From Rana temporaria (taxonomy: Eukaryota; Chordata; Amphibia; Anura; Ranidae), in the NCBI RefSeq assembly GCF_905171775.1, contig NC_053489.1, positions 595,530,081 through 595,594,080 on the forward strand: 64,000 nt of DNA, given 5' to 3'. Made by a program: the position numbers and the translations under genes. Under the pieces are notes generated by a model that did not search any database, was not told the origin of the DNA, and saw nothing but the letters and a program-made list of their open reading frames with translations. This document shows positions 20,824-31,365 of this stretch, piece after piece. Within the stretch, counting starts at the first letter, position 1; every line of letters begins with the position of its first letter.

Positions 20824-21692
20824 TATGTGTATACATGCTTATGTGTATGTGCTTGCCAGTATTCATTTCACAACCGACTCTGGCACTCATCGAATAGTCT
20901 TTTTTTTTTTAACAAATAATAAGAGGCCTCACGCTGTAACATAATGTTTGCACACAGTTTCCTAATATCAAATATGTTCATTTGATGAAGTGTTTCTGCT
21001 TTAGTGCTCTGTGGCTGGAGGGCTTCTGCAATGCATGACTTTCTAATAGTGAGACTGAAACTTGCAGCAATGAAATTAAACTAATGATGGTTAGCTAGTT
21101 GTCACATTTCATCCAGCGGGTCAACAGTTTGGAATTGCATTTTTCTGCAAACGCACACAGCATGGCTTCCTCCTTCCTGTTTCTAATCATGTACTCTCCT
21201 AGGCAATCAAATTGTGATTTTCTGACTACAACAAAAATAGAAAAACGCACTTGTAATAATTTCAAAATGACAAGATATGCTTCGGTGTGGGAATACACTA
21301 TTTGAATTTCAGTAAGAGGCAAAAAAATATCCCTCCCGAGAGAAATTCACCCTAAGATCAAAAGCTTTATGGCAAATTCAAGGTAAGTCATCACAATAGA
21401 TTCTCTATCCGCAGAGTGAAAAAAATCCCTTTAGCTCAGCTTTTTGGATCTCCTTCGACTTACATTTGGAATAAGAGCGGAGATGAAAGAATACTGTTCA
21501 GCTTTGCATTTACTAAAAGCGACATGCGAACATTTGCAACCAATGCTGCAGGGTCCATGATGAATACATAGTATATTTTTCTGCATCTCTGTTTCATGCG
21601 CTCTGTCCTACTATAGTGAACCGACGGACCCCCGAGCACTAATGTATCTCTGGGTAACTTGCCTGTTTGTCTAAAGCAATGGGAGACTCTGA
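20824..21692. other. Unique non-coding sequence
   Basis: I see no element boundaries, no tandem array and no convincing frame. Confidence 0.4.
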
Positions 21693-22151
21693 GACCTCGT
21701 ACACACGGATGGACTGTCCGATGAAAACGGTCCGCCGGATCGTTTTCATCGGACATGTCCGCTGCCGAATTTTGGTCTGATGGTTGTACACACCATCAAA
21801 CCAAAATCCCCACGGACAGGATACGCGGTGACGTGGCCGCGACGATGACGCGGCGACGTGCGCGACCCTGGAAGGTCAATGCTTCCACGCATGCGTCGAA
21901 TCACTTTGACGCATGCGAGGGTTTTCGGCCGAGTGGTCATGTCCGGTAAGTCGTACAGACGACCGAACATGTCTGACGAACAGGCTTCCAGCGGACATGT
22001 TTCTTAGCATGCTAAGAAACATTTGTCCGCTGGAAACCTGTCCGATCCGCCGGAAAATTGTCCGGTCGGACGTACAGACGACCGAACATGTCCGCTGAAA
22101 CTGGTCTGCGGACCAGTTTCAGCAGACATGTTCGGTCCTGTGTACGAGGCC
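21693..22151. mobile_element. MITE, GACCTCGTACACACGG / CCTGTGTACGAGGCC ends
   Basis: Members at 32681-33158 and 37195-37685 share the ends and internal palindromes such as TTCTTAGCATGCTAAGAA. It contains several RRRCATGYYY decamers such as GGACATGTCC. The flanks TGA and TTA suggest a 3-bp target site. Non-coding. Confidence 0.85.
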
Positions 22152-22153
22152 TT

Positions 22154-22662
22154 ATGCCGCGTACACACGGTCGTTTTTCGGCATGAAAAAAAAACTACGT
22201 TTTTCAGCATGTCCAAACAACAAAAATTTTCCAACTTCATCATTAAAAACGATGTTGCACACACACCATCGTTTTTGAAAAATGATGAACAAAGCATGGT
22301 GACGTACAACACGTACGACGGCACTCTAAAGGGGAAGTTCCATTCGCCTGTGGGCTGCTTTTAGCTGATTCCTTGTAAGTAAAAGAGGATTTGCGCTTTT
22401 TTGTCTGTTACAGCGTGATGAATGTGCTTACTCCATTATGAATGGTAGTTTTACCTGAATGAGCGCTCCCGTCTCATAACTTGCTTTTGGGCATGCGCGG
22501 GTTTAAAACTTTGTTTTTGCCCACACACGATCATTTTTAACAACACGAAAAACAACATTTGAAAAAACGACGTGAAAAAATGCAGCATGTTCGAATTTTA
22601 AATGACGTTTTTAAAAACGTCGTTTTTTTTCATGCCGAAAAACGACCGTGTGTACGCGGCAT
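22154..22662. mobile_element. MITE, GCCGCGTACACACGGTCG ends
   Basis: Long inverted ends: GCCGCGTACACACGGTCG and TTTTTCGGCATGAAAAAAAA at the left are mirrored at the right through 22662. A second copy in opposite internal orientation is at 35584-36132. It directly abuts the preceding MITE. Confidence 0.9.
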
Positions 22663-22768
22663 TAGAAAACAATGCAAGGCAGATATATGAATATTTTAAA
22701 CACTTTTTTATTTTATTTTATTTGCATTTTCGTCAGTCACAAAATATGTGGGATTGTGTTCAAATTTA

Positions 22769-24055
22769 GGCCTCATGTACACTGCTGCTGGTATTGCTCC
22801 TGAACTCTCCTCTATGTTATGTTATCTGTCCATGTACACTGGGTCGTATATTGTCGTTTCTAGGCAGTTAAGAGGCTTTTTTTGGAACCCCAAAAAATCC
22901 GTTCAGAAGCTGTGTTTAACCAGTTAAGCCCCGGACCAATATGCAGCCTAAAGACCCAAGGTGTTTTTACAGTTCGGGACTGCGTCGCTTTAACAGACAA
23001 TTGCGCGGTCGTGCGACGTGGCTCCCAAACAAAATTGGCGTCCTTTTTTCCCCACAAATAGAGCTTTCTTTTGGTGGTATTTGATCACATCTGCGGTTTT
23101 TAGTTTTTGCGCTATAAACAAAAATAGAGCGACAATTTTGAAAAAAATGCAATATTTTTTACTTTTTGCTGTAATAAATATCCCCCAAAAACATATATAA
23201 AAACATTTTTTTTCCTCAGTTTAGGCCAATACGTATTCTTCTACCTATTTTTAGTAAAAAAAATCGCAATAAGCGTTTATCGATTGGTTTGCGCAAAATT
23301 TATAGCGTTTACAAAATAGGGGATAGTTTTATTGCATTTTTATTATTTTTTTTTTTTTTTACTACTAATGGCGGCGACCAGCAATTTTTTTCGTGACTGC
23401 GACATTATGGCGGACACTTCGCACAATTTTGACACATTTTTGGGACCATTGTCATTTTCACAGCAAAAAATGCATTTAAATTGCATTCTTTATTGTGAAA
23501 ATGACAGTTGCAGTTTGGGAGTTAACCACAGGGGGCGCTGTAGGAGTTAGGGTGCACCTAGTGTGTGTTTACAACTGTAGGGGGGTGTGGCTGTAGGAAT
23601 GACGTCATCGATTGTGTCTCCCTATAAAGGGGATGACACGATCGATGCGCCGCCATAGTGAAGCACGGGGAAGCCGTGTTTACATACAGCTCTCCCCGTT
23701 CTTCAGCTCTGGGGAGCGATCGCGACGGAGCGGCTATAAACAAATAGCCGCGCCGTGGTCCCGGATCGCTCCCCGAGCGGATCCGACCTCCGCATGTAGC
23801 GGGGGGGGTCCCAATCGGACCCCCCACCCGCTAATAGGCAAGGACGTACGTGTACGCCCATGTGCCTGTACGTGCCATATTGTGGACGTATATGTACATG
23901 CGGGGGTCGGGAACTGGTTAAAGGTATTTCAAGGGCCAAACGCTGCTAAACGCGGCATGTAAACGTGGCTAAACGAACGTTTTTAAACACCGGCTTTTAG
24001 GTGTCAAATTAAATCATTCAGGAGAGGTTGAACAACGTCCCGTGTACATGAAGCC
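22769..24055. mobile_element. MITE with AGGCCTCATGTACAC ends, filled by a TTAA element
   Basis: The left end AGGCCTCATGTACACTGC pairs with GTGTACATGAAGCCTTA at the right. Host sequence is 22769-22915 and 23922-24055. The TTAA element 22916-23921 sits in the middle. An uninterrupted relative is next door at 24336-24715. Confidence 0.85.
22916..23921. mobile_element. TTAA-flanked element, CCAGTTAAGCCCC / GGGAACTGG ends
   Basis: TTAA at 22916-22919 and 23918-23921. It is the same family as 39639-40550 (opposite orientation) and 28848 onward. Shared blocks include GCGACAATTTTGAAAAAAA and AATAGAGCTTTCTTTTGG. No transposase. It may carry promoter-like TATAAA strings, but these are not evidence of a gene. 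Confidence 0.9.
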
Positions 24056-24058
24056 TTA

Positions 24059-24333
24059 TGCCGCGTACACACGATCAGAATTTCCAATGGACTATCGTCT
24101 GTGTGCAACTCCGACGGAGAAAAAATCCACACATGCTCAGAATCAAGTCGACACATGCTCGGAAGCATTGAACTTAATTTTTCTCGGTTTGTCATAGTGT
24201 TTTACGTCACCGTGTTTTGGACGGTCGGAATTTGGTCTGACACTGTGTATGCAAGACAGCTTGAATGGAATTCCGACAAAAAATTCCATCGGATTTTAGG
24301 CCATTGGAAATTTTGATTGTGTGTATGGGGCAT
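24059..24333. mobile_element. MITE, GCCGCGTACACACGATCAGA family
   Basis: The left end GCCGCGTACACACGATCAG pairs with GATTGTGTGTATGGGGCA at the right. It shares ACATGCTCAGAATCAAGTCG with 892-1260 and its layout with the host element 56235-56865. Confidence 0.85.
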
Positions 24334-24335
24334 TA

Positions 24336-24715
24336 GGCCTCATGTACGCTGCTGTTGATAGATGGACATTTAGGAGTAGTTGGGCATTTTTTTCAACTGC
24401 TCCTGAACCCTCCTCTATGTTATCTTATCAGTACATGTACACAGGGTTGTTTATAGTCGTTTCTAGGCAGTTGAGTTTAGAGGCATTTTTTGGAACCCCA
24501 AAAAATGCATTCAGAAGCTGTGTTTAGAGGCATTTCAAGAGCCAAAGAGCTAAACGCAGCATTTTGTTTATAGACAAATAATATTTTCTCCAAACATTTC
24601 TAGATGCAAACGCGGCATGTAAACGCGGCTAAACGGCCATTTTAGACGCCGGTTTCTAGATGTCATGTTAAATCGTTCAGGAGAGGTTGAACAACGTCCC
24701 ATGTACATGAAGCCT
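24336..24715. mobile_element. MITE with AGGCCTCATGTACGC ends, empty-site relative
   Basis: Same family as 22769-24055 but without the central insertion: GCTGTGTTTAGAGGCATTTC is continuous here. It also has an extra segment (TTTATAGACAAATAATATTT) absent from the other copy. Confidence 0.85.
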
Positions 24716-24727
24716 AATACTCTAAAA

Positions 24728-25410
24728 CAGGGGTGTCAATCTAATTTTCCATGCGGACCACAAGCATTATAGTTGCCCTCAAAGGGTCGCTTGTATCTAC
24801 CTTAGTGTTCTGTCTAAACAATCTCCAATAAAGTGATGTGTGACCCTCATTTTCTGCCATAGAATTGTTTTATTCTTTTATTTTTTTATTGTTTCATTCT
24901 CATAAAAATGATAGGAAATGTCCAGAGCACCCCACCTTACACCAAATTTTAAGAGCACCTTCAGCATCAGGAGTCAAGAGTGCCCCACCCTCTTTTACAT
25001 CACAGTGCACCCCCCTTACCTTGTGCTGCTGGGGGCAGAAAGTGCAGGGTCTGGAGGAGGACCAGAGGAGGGTTGGAGTCAGCTGCCAGAGTCTGCTAAA
25101 TGTTGAGACCATGGTAGGCAGAGATGAAGCGGTGCTGTGGCTGCACAAAAAGGTGCAGGATCTGTAGGAGGGGTTCTGTTCTCTCTGCTGCTGACTGCTG
25201 AAATGGGAGGACAAACACAAGCCCCTCTGTGGCTGCAGAGAAAAGAGCAGGATCTGGTGGAGGAGATCTGTCCTCCTCTCCACTGCTGACTTCTGAGACA
25301 AGGTGGAAGCAGGGATAAGGGGGGGGGGGGGCGCAGTTGCAGGAGAGGTGTGAGGGACACATGAAATGGCCTGGCAAGCTGGATTCTGACCATGGGCCTT
25401 GACACATGTG
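24728..25410. mobile_element. hAT-like element with exact 8-bp TSD CTCTAAAA
   Basis: The left end CAGGGGTGTCAATC and right end CCTTGACACATGTG are inverse-like. CTCTAAAA flanks both sides (24720-24727 and 25411-25418). The interior has imperfect repeats around GCTGCACAAAAAGGTGCAGG and a G-run at 25320-25331. No intact transposase, so non-autonomous. Confidence 0.85.
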
Positions 25411-25618
25411 CTCTAAAATGTCTATGAGATTTTTATGAAGATGTGGTCCCAAACAGTGGCGTACTAAGGGGAGGGCGGTGGGGCGTGCCGCACCAGGTGC
25501 CACACACTGGGGGGGGTCAGGCCAGCCCCCCCCCTTCGCAAATGAAAGGAGACAGCGCTGCCACGGGTGTAACATTGCGCAGTGACAGAACAGACATGGA
25601 GTGCCCGAGCAGAGCAGG

Positions 25619-25919
25619 TAGTGGCTTTGCATTGCCAGCTGCACCCGAGCCAGTTGACACATCTGGGACCGGCGCAACGATCCCCTTCTCTCACGGCTCT
25701 GATCAGTCTCGGTCAGCGGCTGTCAGCCAAGCCGCCTCCCCCTCCTCCTTTATGTCTATACAGTGCTGTGCATGCAGGAGGGGGAGGCGGCTTCTCTGCT
25801 TGGCTGACAGCCGCTGCCCGAGACTGATCAGAGCTGTGAGAGAAGGGGATTGTTGCGCCGGTCCCAGATGTGCTGATTGGCCTCGGGTGCGGCTCACACT
25901 CCCCCCCTGCCAAGCCACT
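25619..25919. repeat. ~140-bp inverted repeat inside the hAT-like element
   Basis: Left arm and right arm are imperfect reverse complements, for example AGTGGCTTTGCA..TGGCAAGCCACT at the outside and GGGGGAGGCGGCTT inside. The spacer is about 20-30 bp around 25750-25775. Confidence 0.8.
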
Positions 25920-25974
25920 ACCTCGGGCTCTCTGTCTGTGGTGTGTTCTGAGCCTGGTAGATTATGGGTCTAAA

Positions 25975-26325
25975 GGGAGGGGTCTGCACTGTAGGGGGGC
26001 CTGTATTGTAGGAAGGGGGGGTCTGTATTGTAGGGGGGTCTGTACTGTAGAGGAGGTCTGTACTGTAGGGAGGGGTCTGCACTGTAGCTGAGGTCTGCAC
26101 TGTAGGGGGGTCTGCACTGTAGGGAGGTCTGTACTGTAGCGGGGGTCTGTACTGTAGGGGGGTCTGCACTGTAGCGGACCTGTTCTGTAGGGGGGTCTTC
26201 ACTGCAGGTGTGCCTGCTCTGTAGGGGGGCCTGCACTGTAGGGGGGGCCTGTACTGCAGCGGGGGCCTGTACTGTAGCAGGAGTCTGCAGTGTAGGGAGG
26301 GGGTCTGCACTGTAGGGGGTCTGTG
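25975..26325. repeat. ~18-bp minisatellite, GGGGGGTCTGTACTGTAG
   Basis: About 18 to 19 degenerate units of GGTCTGTACTGTAGGGGG type occur, with ACT/GCACT and GTAGCGG variants. Confidence 0.9.
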
Positions 26326-26384
26326 TAACATGCAGAGGGTCCAGAACTGATAAGGGGGGTTTCTGTGTAACATAAAGGCATCCA

Positions 26385-26760
26385 GAAGTGCAGGGTACTG
26401 TGTAATGTAAAGGGGTCCAGAGCTGTGGGGGGCTGTGTAATGTAAAGAGGTCCTTAGGTGCAAGGTGTTATGTAATGTAAAGGGGCCAGAGGTGCAATGG
26501 CTGTGTAATGTAAAGGGGTCCAGAGTTGCAAGGGCTGTGTAATGTAAAGGGATCCAGATGTACACGGGCTGTGTAATGTAAAGGGGTCCAGAGGTGCAGT
26601 GTAATGTAAAGGGGTCCAGAGGTGCAGGGTGCTGTGCAATGTAAAGGGGTCCAGAGTTACAAGGGCTGTGTAATGTAAAGGGGTCCAGAGGTGCAGGGTG
26701 CAGTGTAATGTAAAGGGGTCCAGAGGTGCAGGGTGCTGTATAATGTAAAGGACATTGAAG
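26385..26760. repeat. ~35-bp minisatellite, GTGTAATGTAAAGGGGTCC
   Basis: About ten units of GTGTAATGTAAAGGGGTCCA plus AGAGGTGCAGGGTGCT occur, of variable length. The array is distinct from the adjacent 18-bp one. Confidence 0.9.
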
Positions 26761-27046
26761 GATGCAGAGGGCACAGTGGGGTATCTTTACATTTTAAGGT
26801 GGGGGGGGGGGGGTGCCAGATATAGGATCCGCCCCTGGTCCCAAAAATGTGTGGTTTCTACTAAGTTTCAAGCATTATGCTTTTTAATGTATTGGTAATA
26901 TATTCAGAAATGGCTTCACATATGTTTTGAAACATTATGTAAACCCTAACAATAAATGTATTTTATTGGGTCCCTTGTGGCCTGTTAAAAACATGTATTT
27001 GTTTGATCTTGCCTGAAATCTTGTCAGCTGCTAACGCACTCCGTTA

Positions 27047-27114
27047 CAATGGGGTTGATTTGCTAAAGGCAAATAGACTGTTCAATTGTGCACAGGAAGT
27101 TGCACTTTGGAAAA
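27047..27114. repeat. Fragment of the 'GGTTGATTTACTAAAGGCAAAT' repeat
   Basis: GGTTGATTTGCTAAAGGCAA followed by ATAGACTGTTC resembles the more complete copy at 56028-56230. It is cut by the next element. Confidence 0.5.
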
Positions 27115-27402
27115 GATTTGGCGGAATAGCGCCGCTATTTTTTAGCGGCGCTATACCGTCGGAATTGCCGTGGAATTGCGGCGGTATTCGGCTGCTAGCG
27201 GTGAGGTTTTAACCCCCGCTAGTGGCTGAAAAGGGGTTAATACCACCAGGAATGCGCCACTGTAGAGGCACATTGCCGGTGGTATTACTGCAGAGTCCCA
27301 TTGTTTTCAATGGGAAGGAGCGGGGGAGGAGCGGTAAACACACCGCTTCTCTCCCCGCTCCAAAGATGCTGCTGGCAGGACTTTTGGAGCAGTGTGAAAG
27401 CC
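27115..27402. mobile_element. MITE fragment, GGCGGTATAGCGGC family
   Basis: It shares GCTAGCGGTGAGGTTTTAAC and CCGGTGGTATTACTGC with 13559-13757. It contains an AGCGCCGCTATTTTTTAGCGGCGCT hairpin, given here as AGCGCCGCTA..TAGCGGCGCT. The left end is missing. Confidence 0.65.
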
Positions 27403-27439
27403 CTCCGCTATATATACTGTATGCAGATTAACTGTACAT

Positions 27440-27513
27440 ATTTTTCATATATATATATATATATACTGTATGCAGATTAACTGTACACACACATATATAT
27501 ATATATATATATA

Positions 27514-27552
<39 letters not shown>

Positions 27553-27566
27553 TTTTATTTATTTTA

Positions 27567-27647
<81 letters not shown>

Positions 27648-27704
27648 AATATTATTTATAAATAGATAAAAATACTGTATCCCCCCCCCCCCCCATAATG
27701 CATA

Positions 27705-27752
<48 letters not shown>
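27440..27752. repeat. AT-rich microsatellite cluster with C-run
   Basis: Several (AT)n blocks are separated by ACTGTATGCAGATTAACTGT direct repeats, a T-run near 27590 and a 14-base C-run at 27680-27693. Confidence 0.9.
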
Positions 27753-27755
<3 letters not shown>

Positions 27756-28769
27756 AAACACGTAATGTTCAAAGACCACAGTTTCCATGGGTTTCTGAGT
27801 GTTTTTTATCTCACTTTTACTCTGCTATGCCTTATTAAAAAGGCCAGATGTTTAGACTGGAACATACGCTTGCAGAGCACTGATTTTTAAATACACATCG
27901 CCCAATGTTTTTAATTATTTTTTGCTCCCTTGTTGTTGAATATTCACATCGCACCTTTAATGTTTGAGATCATGAGCAGTTTGCATGTTCATTATCAGCT
28001 GCTAAGTTGTATTCAGAAATCAACGAGCTCCTGAAATTCCTTAATGGCTTCTACCTTTCTTTCATCACAAAGCGAAGGCTAGATAAAAGCTTGAGTCTGG
28101 GGTCAGCACCTTTCTTTATAACATGTGACACAGTACTCCTATTTGTACCAGGGAGGATAACGCGCACACAGATCAGCAAATGACTGCACCTTTCTACCTG
28201 GAGGAATTCCTAGCAAAGGGATCTGATTGTTATCAAACAGACCTGAGAACAGAGGAGATGAAGGCACCATAGCTGAGTTCAAGATGAAGGCACAGGCAAG
28301 TCATTACCCTTGTGTCTCCTGTCAGTTGGAAGTTTTAATACAATCTTAGCAAACCATTGGTTGCGAGGTATTGATTACACTGGAGCAACCTCGGGGCACA
28401 TTCCTTCTATGTCCCTCTGGTCCTTGAAGACCCTTTTCATTGTTCACTTGGAATTTAGATAAGGGTCAGTTTGGAAATGCAATGCACTTTTTCCATGACA
28501 ATTGTAGAGCAGAGATGCTGGGATGCAGTAATTGAATTACTATCTATGTACCTGTATATCCATTATTATTTTTATGAAAGCTCTCTTCTAGGACACTCCA
28601 ATACAGAAAATCCAATTTGGGTTGTACAACATATTTTATTATGTACATGGAAATTAGTTATATCTATATTTCCCTGATGTTGGGGGACTGTTAGCGCTAT
28701 ATAAATCCTGTATAATAATAATCCTGTATAATAATACCTCAAAAATCCTACAAGCAAATTCGGACATTA
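27753..28769. other. Unique non-coding sequence
   Basis: There are no element ends. The tail near 28692-28735 has duplicated ATCCTGTATAATAATA. No credible exon is recognised. Confidence 0.4.
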
Positions 28770-30539
28770 TGGGGTTTCTTTACTAAAGCTGGAGAGTGCA
28801 AAATCAGGTTCACTTCTGCATTGAAACCAATCAGCTTTTAACTTCAATTCACCACTTGCCGACCAGCCACCATCATTATACTGCGGCATGTCGGGTCATT
28901 CCCATAGCTGTACGCCGGCTCTTTTAAGAGCAATAGCAGGCGCACGTGCACGCTGCATAGCAGGGGAGCCGATGCATGTGGCTGGCAGCTGCAATGCCTG
29001 TTGGCCACCCGCCATTGCTTCACAAGGAGCCAGAACTGGGATATGTCAATGCAAACAAACTGATCCCTGTTCTGACGGGAGTAGAGAGTGATAATCTGTT
29101 CCTAGTGATCAGGAACAGCGATCCCTCTCCTTCTCCAGTCCACTCCCTCCCCCCCACAGTTAGAAACACTTGATTACCACTAGTGTAACCCCTTCCCTGC
29201 CAGTGTCATTTATACAGTAATCAGTGCATTTTTGGGCACTGATCGCTGTATAAATGTTAAGCCTCGTACACACGATCAGTCCATCCGATGAGAACGGTCT
29301 GAAGGATCTGTCCGCTGCAATGTTGCAGTCCCACTTAAAATCACTGATCACTGCCATTATTAGTAAAAATATATATATATATATAATAAAAAATGCCATA
29401 AATCTATTCCCTATTTTGTAAACACTGTAACTTTTGCACAAACCAATCAATATACACTTATTGCGATTTTTTTTACCAAAATAATGTAGAAGAATACATA
29501 TTGGCCTAAACTGATGAATTTATTTTTTATTTTTTATATTTATTATAGCAAAAAAATATATATATTGGGCCAAATTCTCAAAAGAGATACGCAGACTTAA
29601 CTGCTGTTCAGCCTGCGTATCCCTGTGCCTAACTTTGGAAACGATTCTCAAAAGGCTTTTTCCAAAGTTAGGCAGAAAATCCGGCATGTGTAAGACACTT
29701 ACACGGTCAGATTTTAGGATGCAGTACCGCATCCGCCACTGGGGGCATTTCTCATTGAAATCCAGCTTTGCGTATGCAAATGAGGACTTAAGTAGATTTT
29801 CAAAGCATTTCAGCACTTTGATTTCTGCCTAAGTTCCGAATTTGCCGGCGCAAAATTAGGGCTGGGTTTACAATGTGGAAAGTTAGCCAAACCTTGTAAA
29901 GGCCCATTTCAGCGACGGCATTTGGTATGCATTCCTGAGGGAGAACTCCACGGCAATTTTTAAATTCAAAACCGGCATGGGTTCCCCCCCAGGAGCATAC
30001 CAGGCCCTTAGGTCTGGTATGGGTTGTAAGGAGACCCCCCCACGCCGAAAAATTGACGTAGGGGGTCCCCCTACAATCCATACCAGACCCGTATCCAAAG
30101 CACGCTACCCGGCCGGCCAGGAATGGGAGTGGGGACGAGCGAGCGTCCCCCCCCCTCCTGAGCCGTGCCAGGCCGCATGCCCTCAACATGGGGGGGTTGG
30201 GTGCTCTGGGGCAGGGGGGCGCACTGCGGGCCCCCCCACCCCAGAGCACCCTGTCCCCATGTTGATGAGGACAGGACCTCTTCCCGACAACCCTTGCCAT
30301 TGGTTGTCGGGGTCTGCGGGCGGAGGCTTATCGGAATCTGGGAGTCCCCTCAAATAAGGGGGCCCCCAGATACCGGCCCCCCACCCTAAGTGAATGGATA
30401 TGGGGTACATCGTACCCCTATCCATTCACCTGGAGGCAAAAAGTAAAATGTAGTAAACACACAACACAAGGCTTTTTAAAATATTTTATTATTCTGCTCC
30501 GGAGGCCCCCCCTGTCTTCGTTATTAGCTCTATTTCCAG

Positions 30540-30665
30540 GGGGGGCTTCTTCTTCCGCTCTCCGGGGGTCTTCTCCGCTCTCCGGGGGTCTTCTCCGCTC
30601 TCCGGGGGGGCTTCTCCGGACTCCGGGGGGGCTTCTCCGGACTCCGGGGGGCTTCTTCCATCTTC
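30540..30665 (-). repeat. ~20-bp GC-rich minisatellite, left palindrome arm
   Basis: Three CGCTCTCCGGGGGTCTTCTC-type units are followed by two CGGACTCC-type units. The mirror array on the right arm (31235-31365) has four of the first type and two of the second. Confidence 0.85.
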
Positions 30666-31234
30666 TCCCCTCTTCCGCTCTTGACTCGGCGAACCCCGGT
30701 TCTTCTTCAGCTCTCCGGTGCCTTCTTCTTCAGCGCTGGCTGCCTGCTATGTTTGTGTGTTAGCTCGATTTCAAACAGGCAGCCGGCGCGGTCTTCTGTG
30801 ACGTCAGGGTCTTCTGGTCTTCTGTTCTTCCGATGTTGCCTCGTCGCCTCTTGTCGCTGTAATGATGGAAGCGCGCCTTGCATCCCATTTATATAGGCAT
30901 CACCGTCCCATCATGCTCCGGTAGGTACCCACGTGGTGGGTGCCTACCCACGTGCACCCACCACGTGGGTACCTACCGGAGCATGATGGGACGGCGATGC
31001 CTATATAAATGGGATGCAAGGCGCGCTTCCATCATTACAGCGACAACAGGCGACGAGGCAACATCGGAAGAACAGAAGACAAGACCCTGACGCCACAGAA
31101 GACCGCGCCGGCTGCCTGTTTGAAATCGAGCTAACACACAAACATAGCAGGCAGCCAGCGCTGAAGAAGAAGGCACCGGAGAGCTGCAGAAGAACCGGGG
31201 TTCGCCGAGTCAAGAGCGGAAGAGGGGAGAAGAT

Positions 31235-31365
31235 GGAAGAAGCCCCCCGGAGTCCGGAGAAGCCCCCCCGGAGTCCGGAGAAGCCCCCCCGGAGAGCGGA
31301 GAAGACCCCCGGAGAGCGGAGAAGACCCCCGGAGAGCGGAGAAGACCCCCGGAGAGCGGAAGAAG
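31235..31365 (+). repeat. ~20-bp GC-rich minisatellite, right palindrome arm
   Basis: Two CCGGAGTCCGGAGAAGCCC-type units are followed by four GGAGAGCGGAGAAGACCCC-type units. This is one unit more than the left arm. Confidence 0.85.

Larger units (their letters stand above)
25454..26837. mobile_element. hAT-like element with exact 8-bp TSD GTCCCAAA
   Basis: It begins CAGTGGCGTACTAAGG and ends GGATCCGCCCCTG. GTCCCAAA occurs at 25446-25453 and 26838-26845. Inside are a long hairpin (about 25619-25919) and two different minisatellites (25975-26325 and about 26385-26760). It starts just 36 bp after the previous hAT-like element's duplication. Open frames on both strands follow the minisatellites and are not genes. 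Confidence 0.9.

Noticed and set aside
25096..25694. Cys/His-containing frame that might be a zinc-binding protein
   Set aside because: Cys and His spacing is irregular and the frame crosses the boundary between two hAT-like elements.
24900..26774. Long frames, up to 215 residues, on both strands
   Set aside because: They follow hAT-like non-autonomous elements and their minisatellites, where repeat composition keeps frames open.
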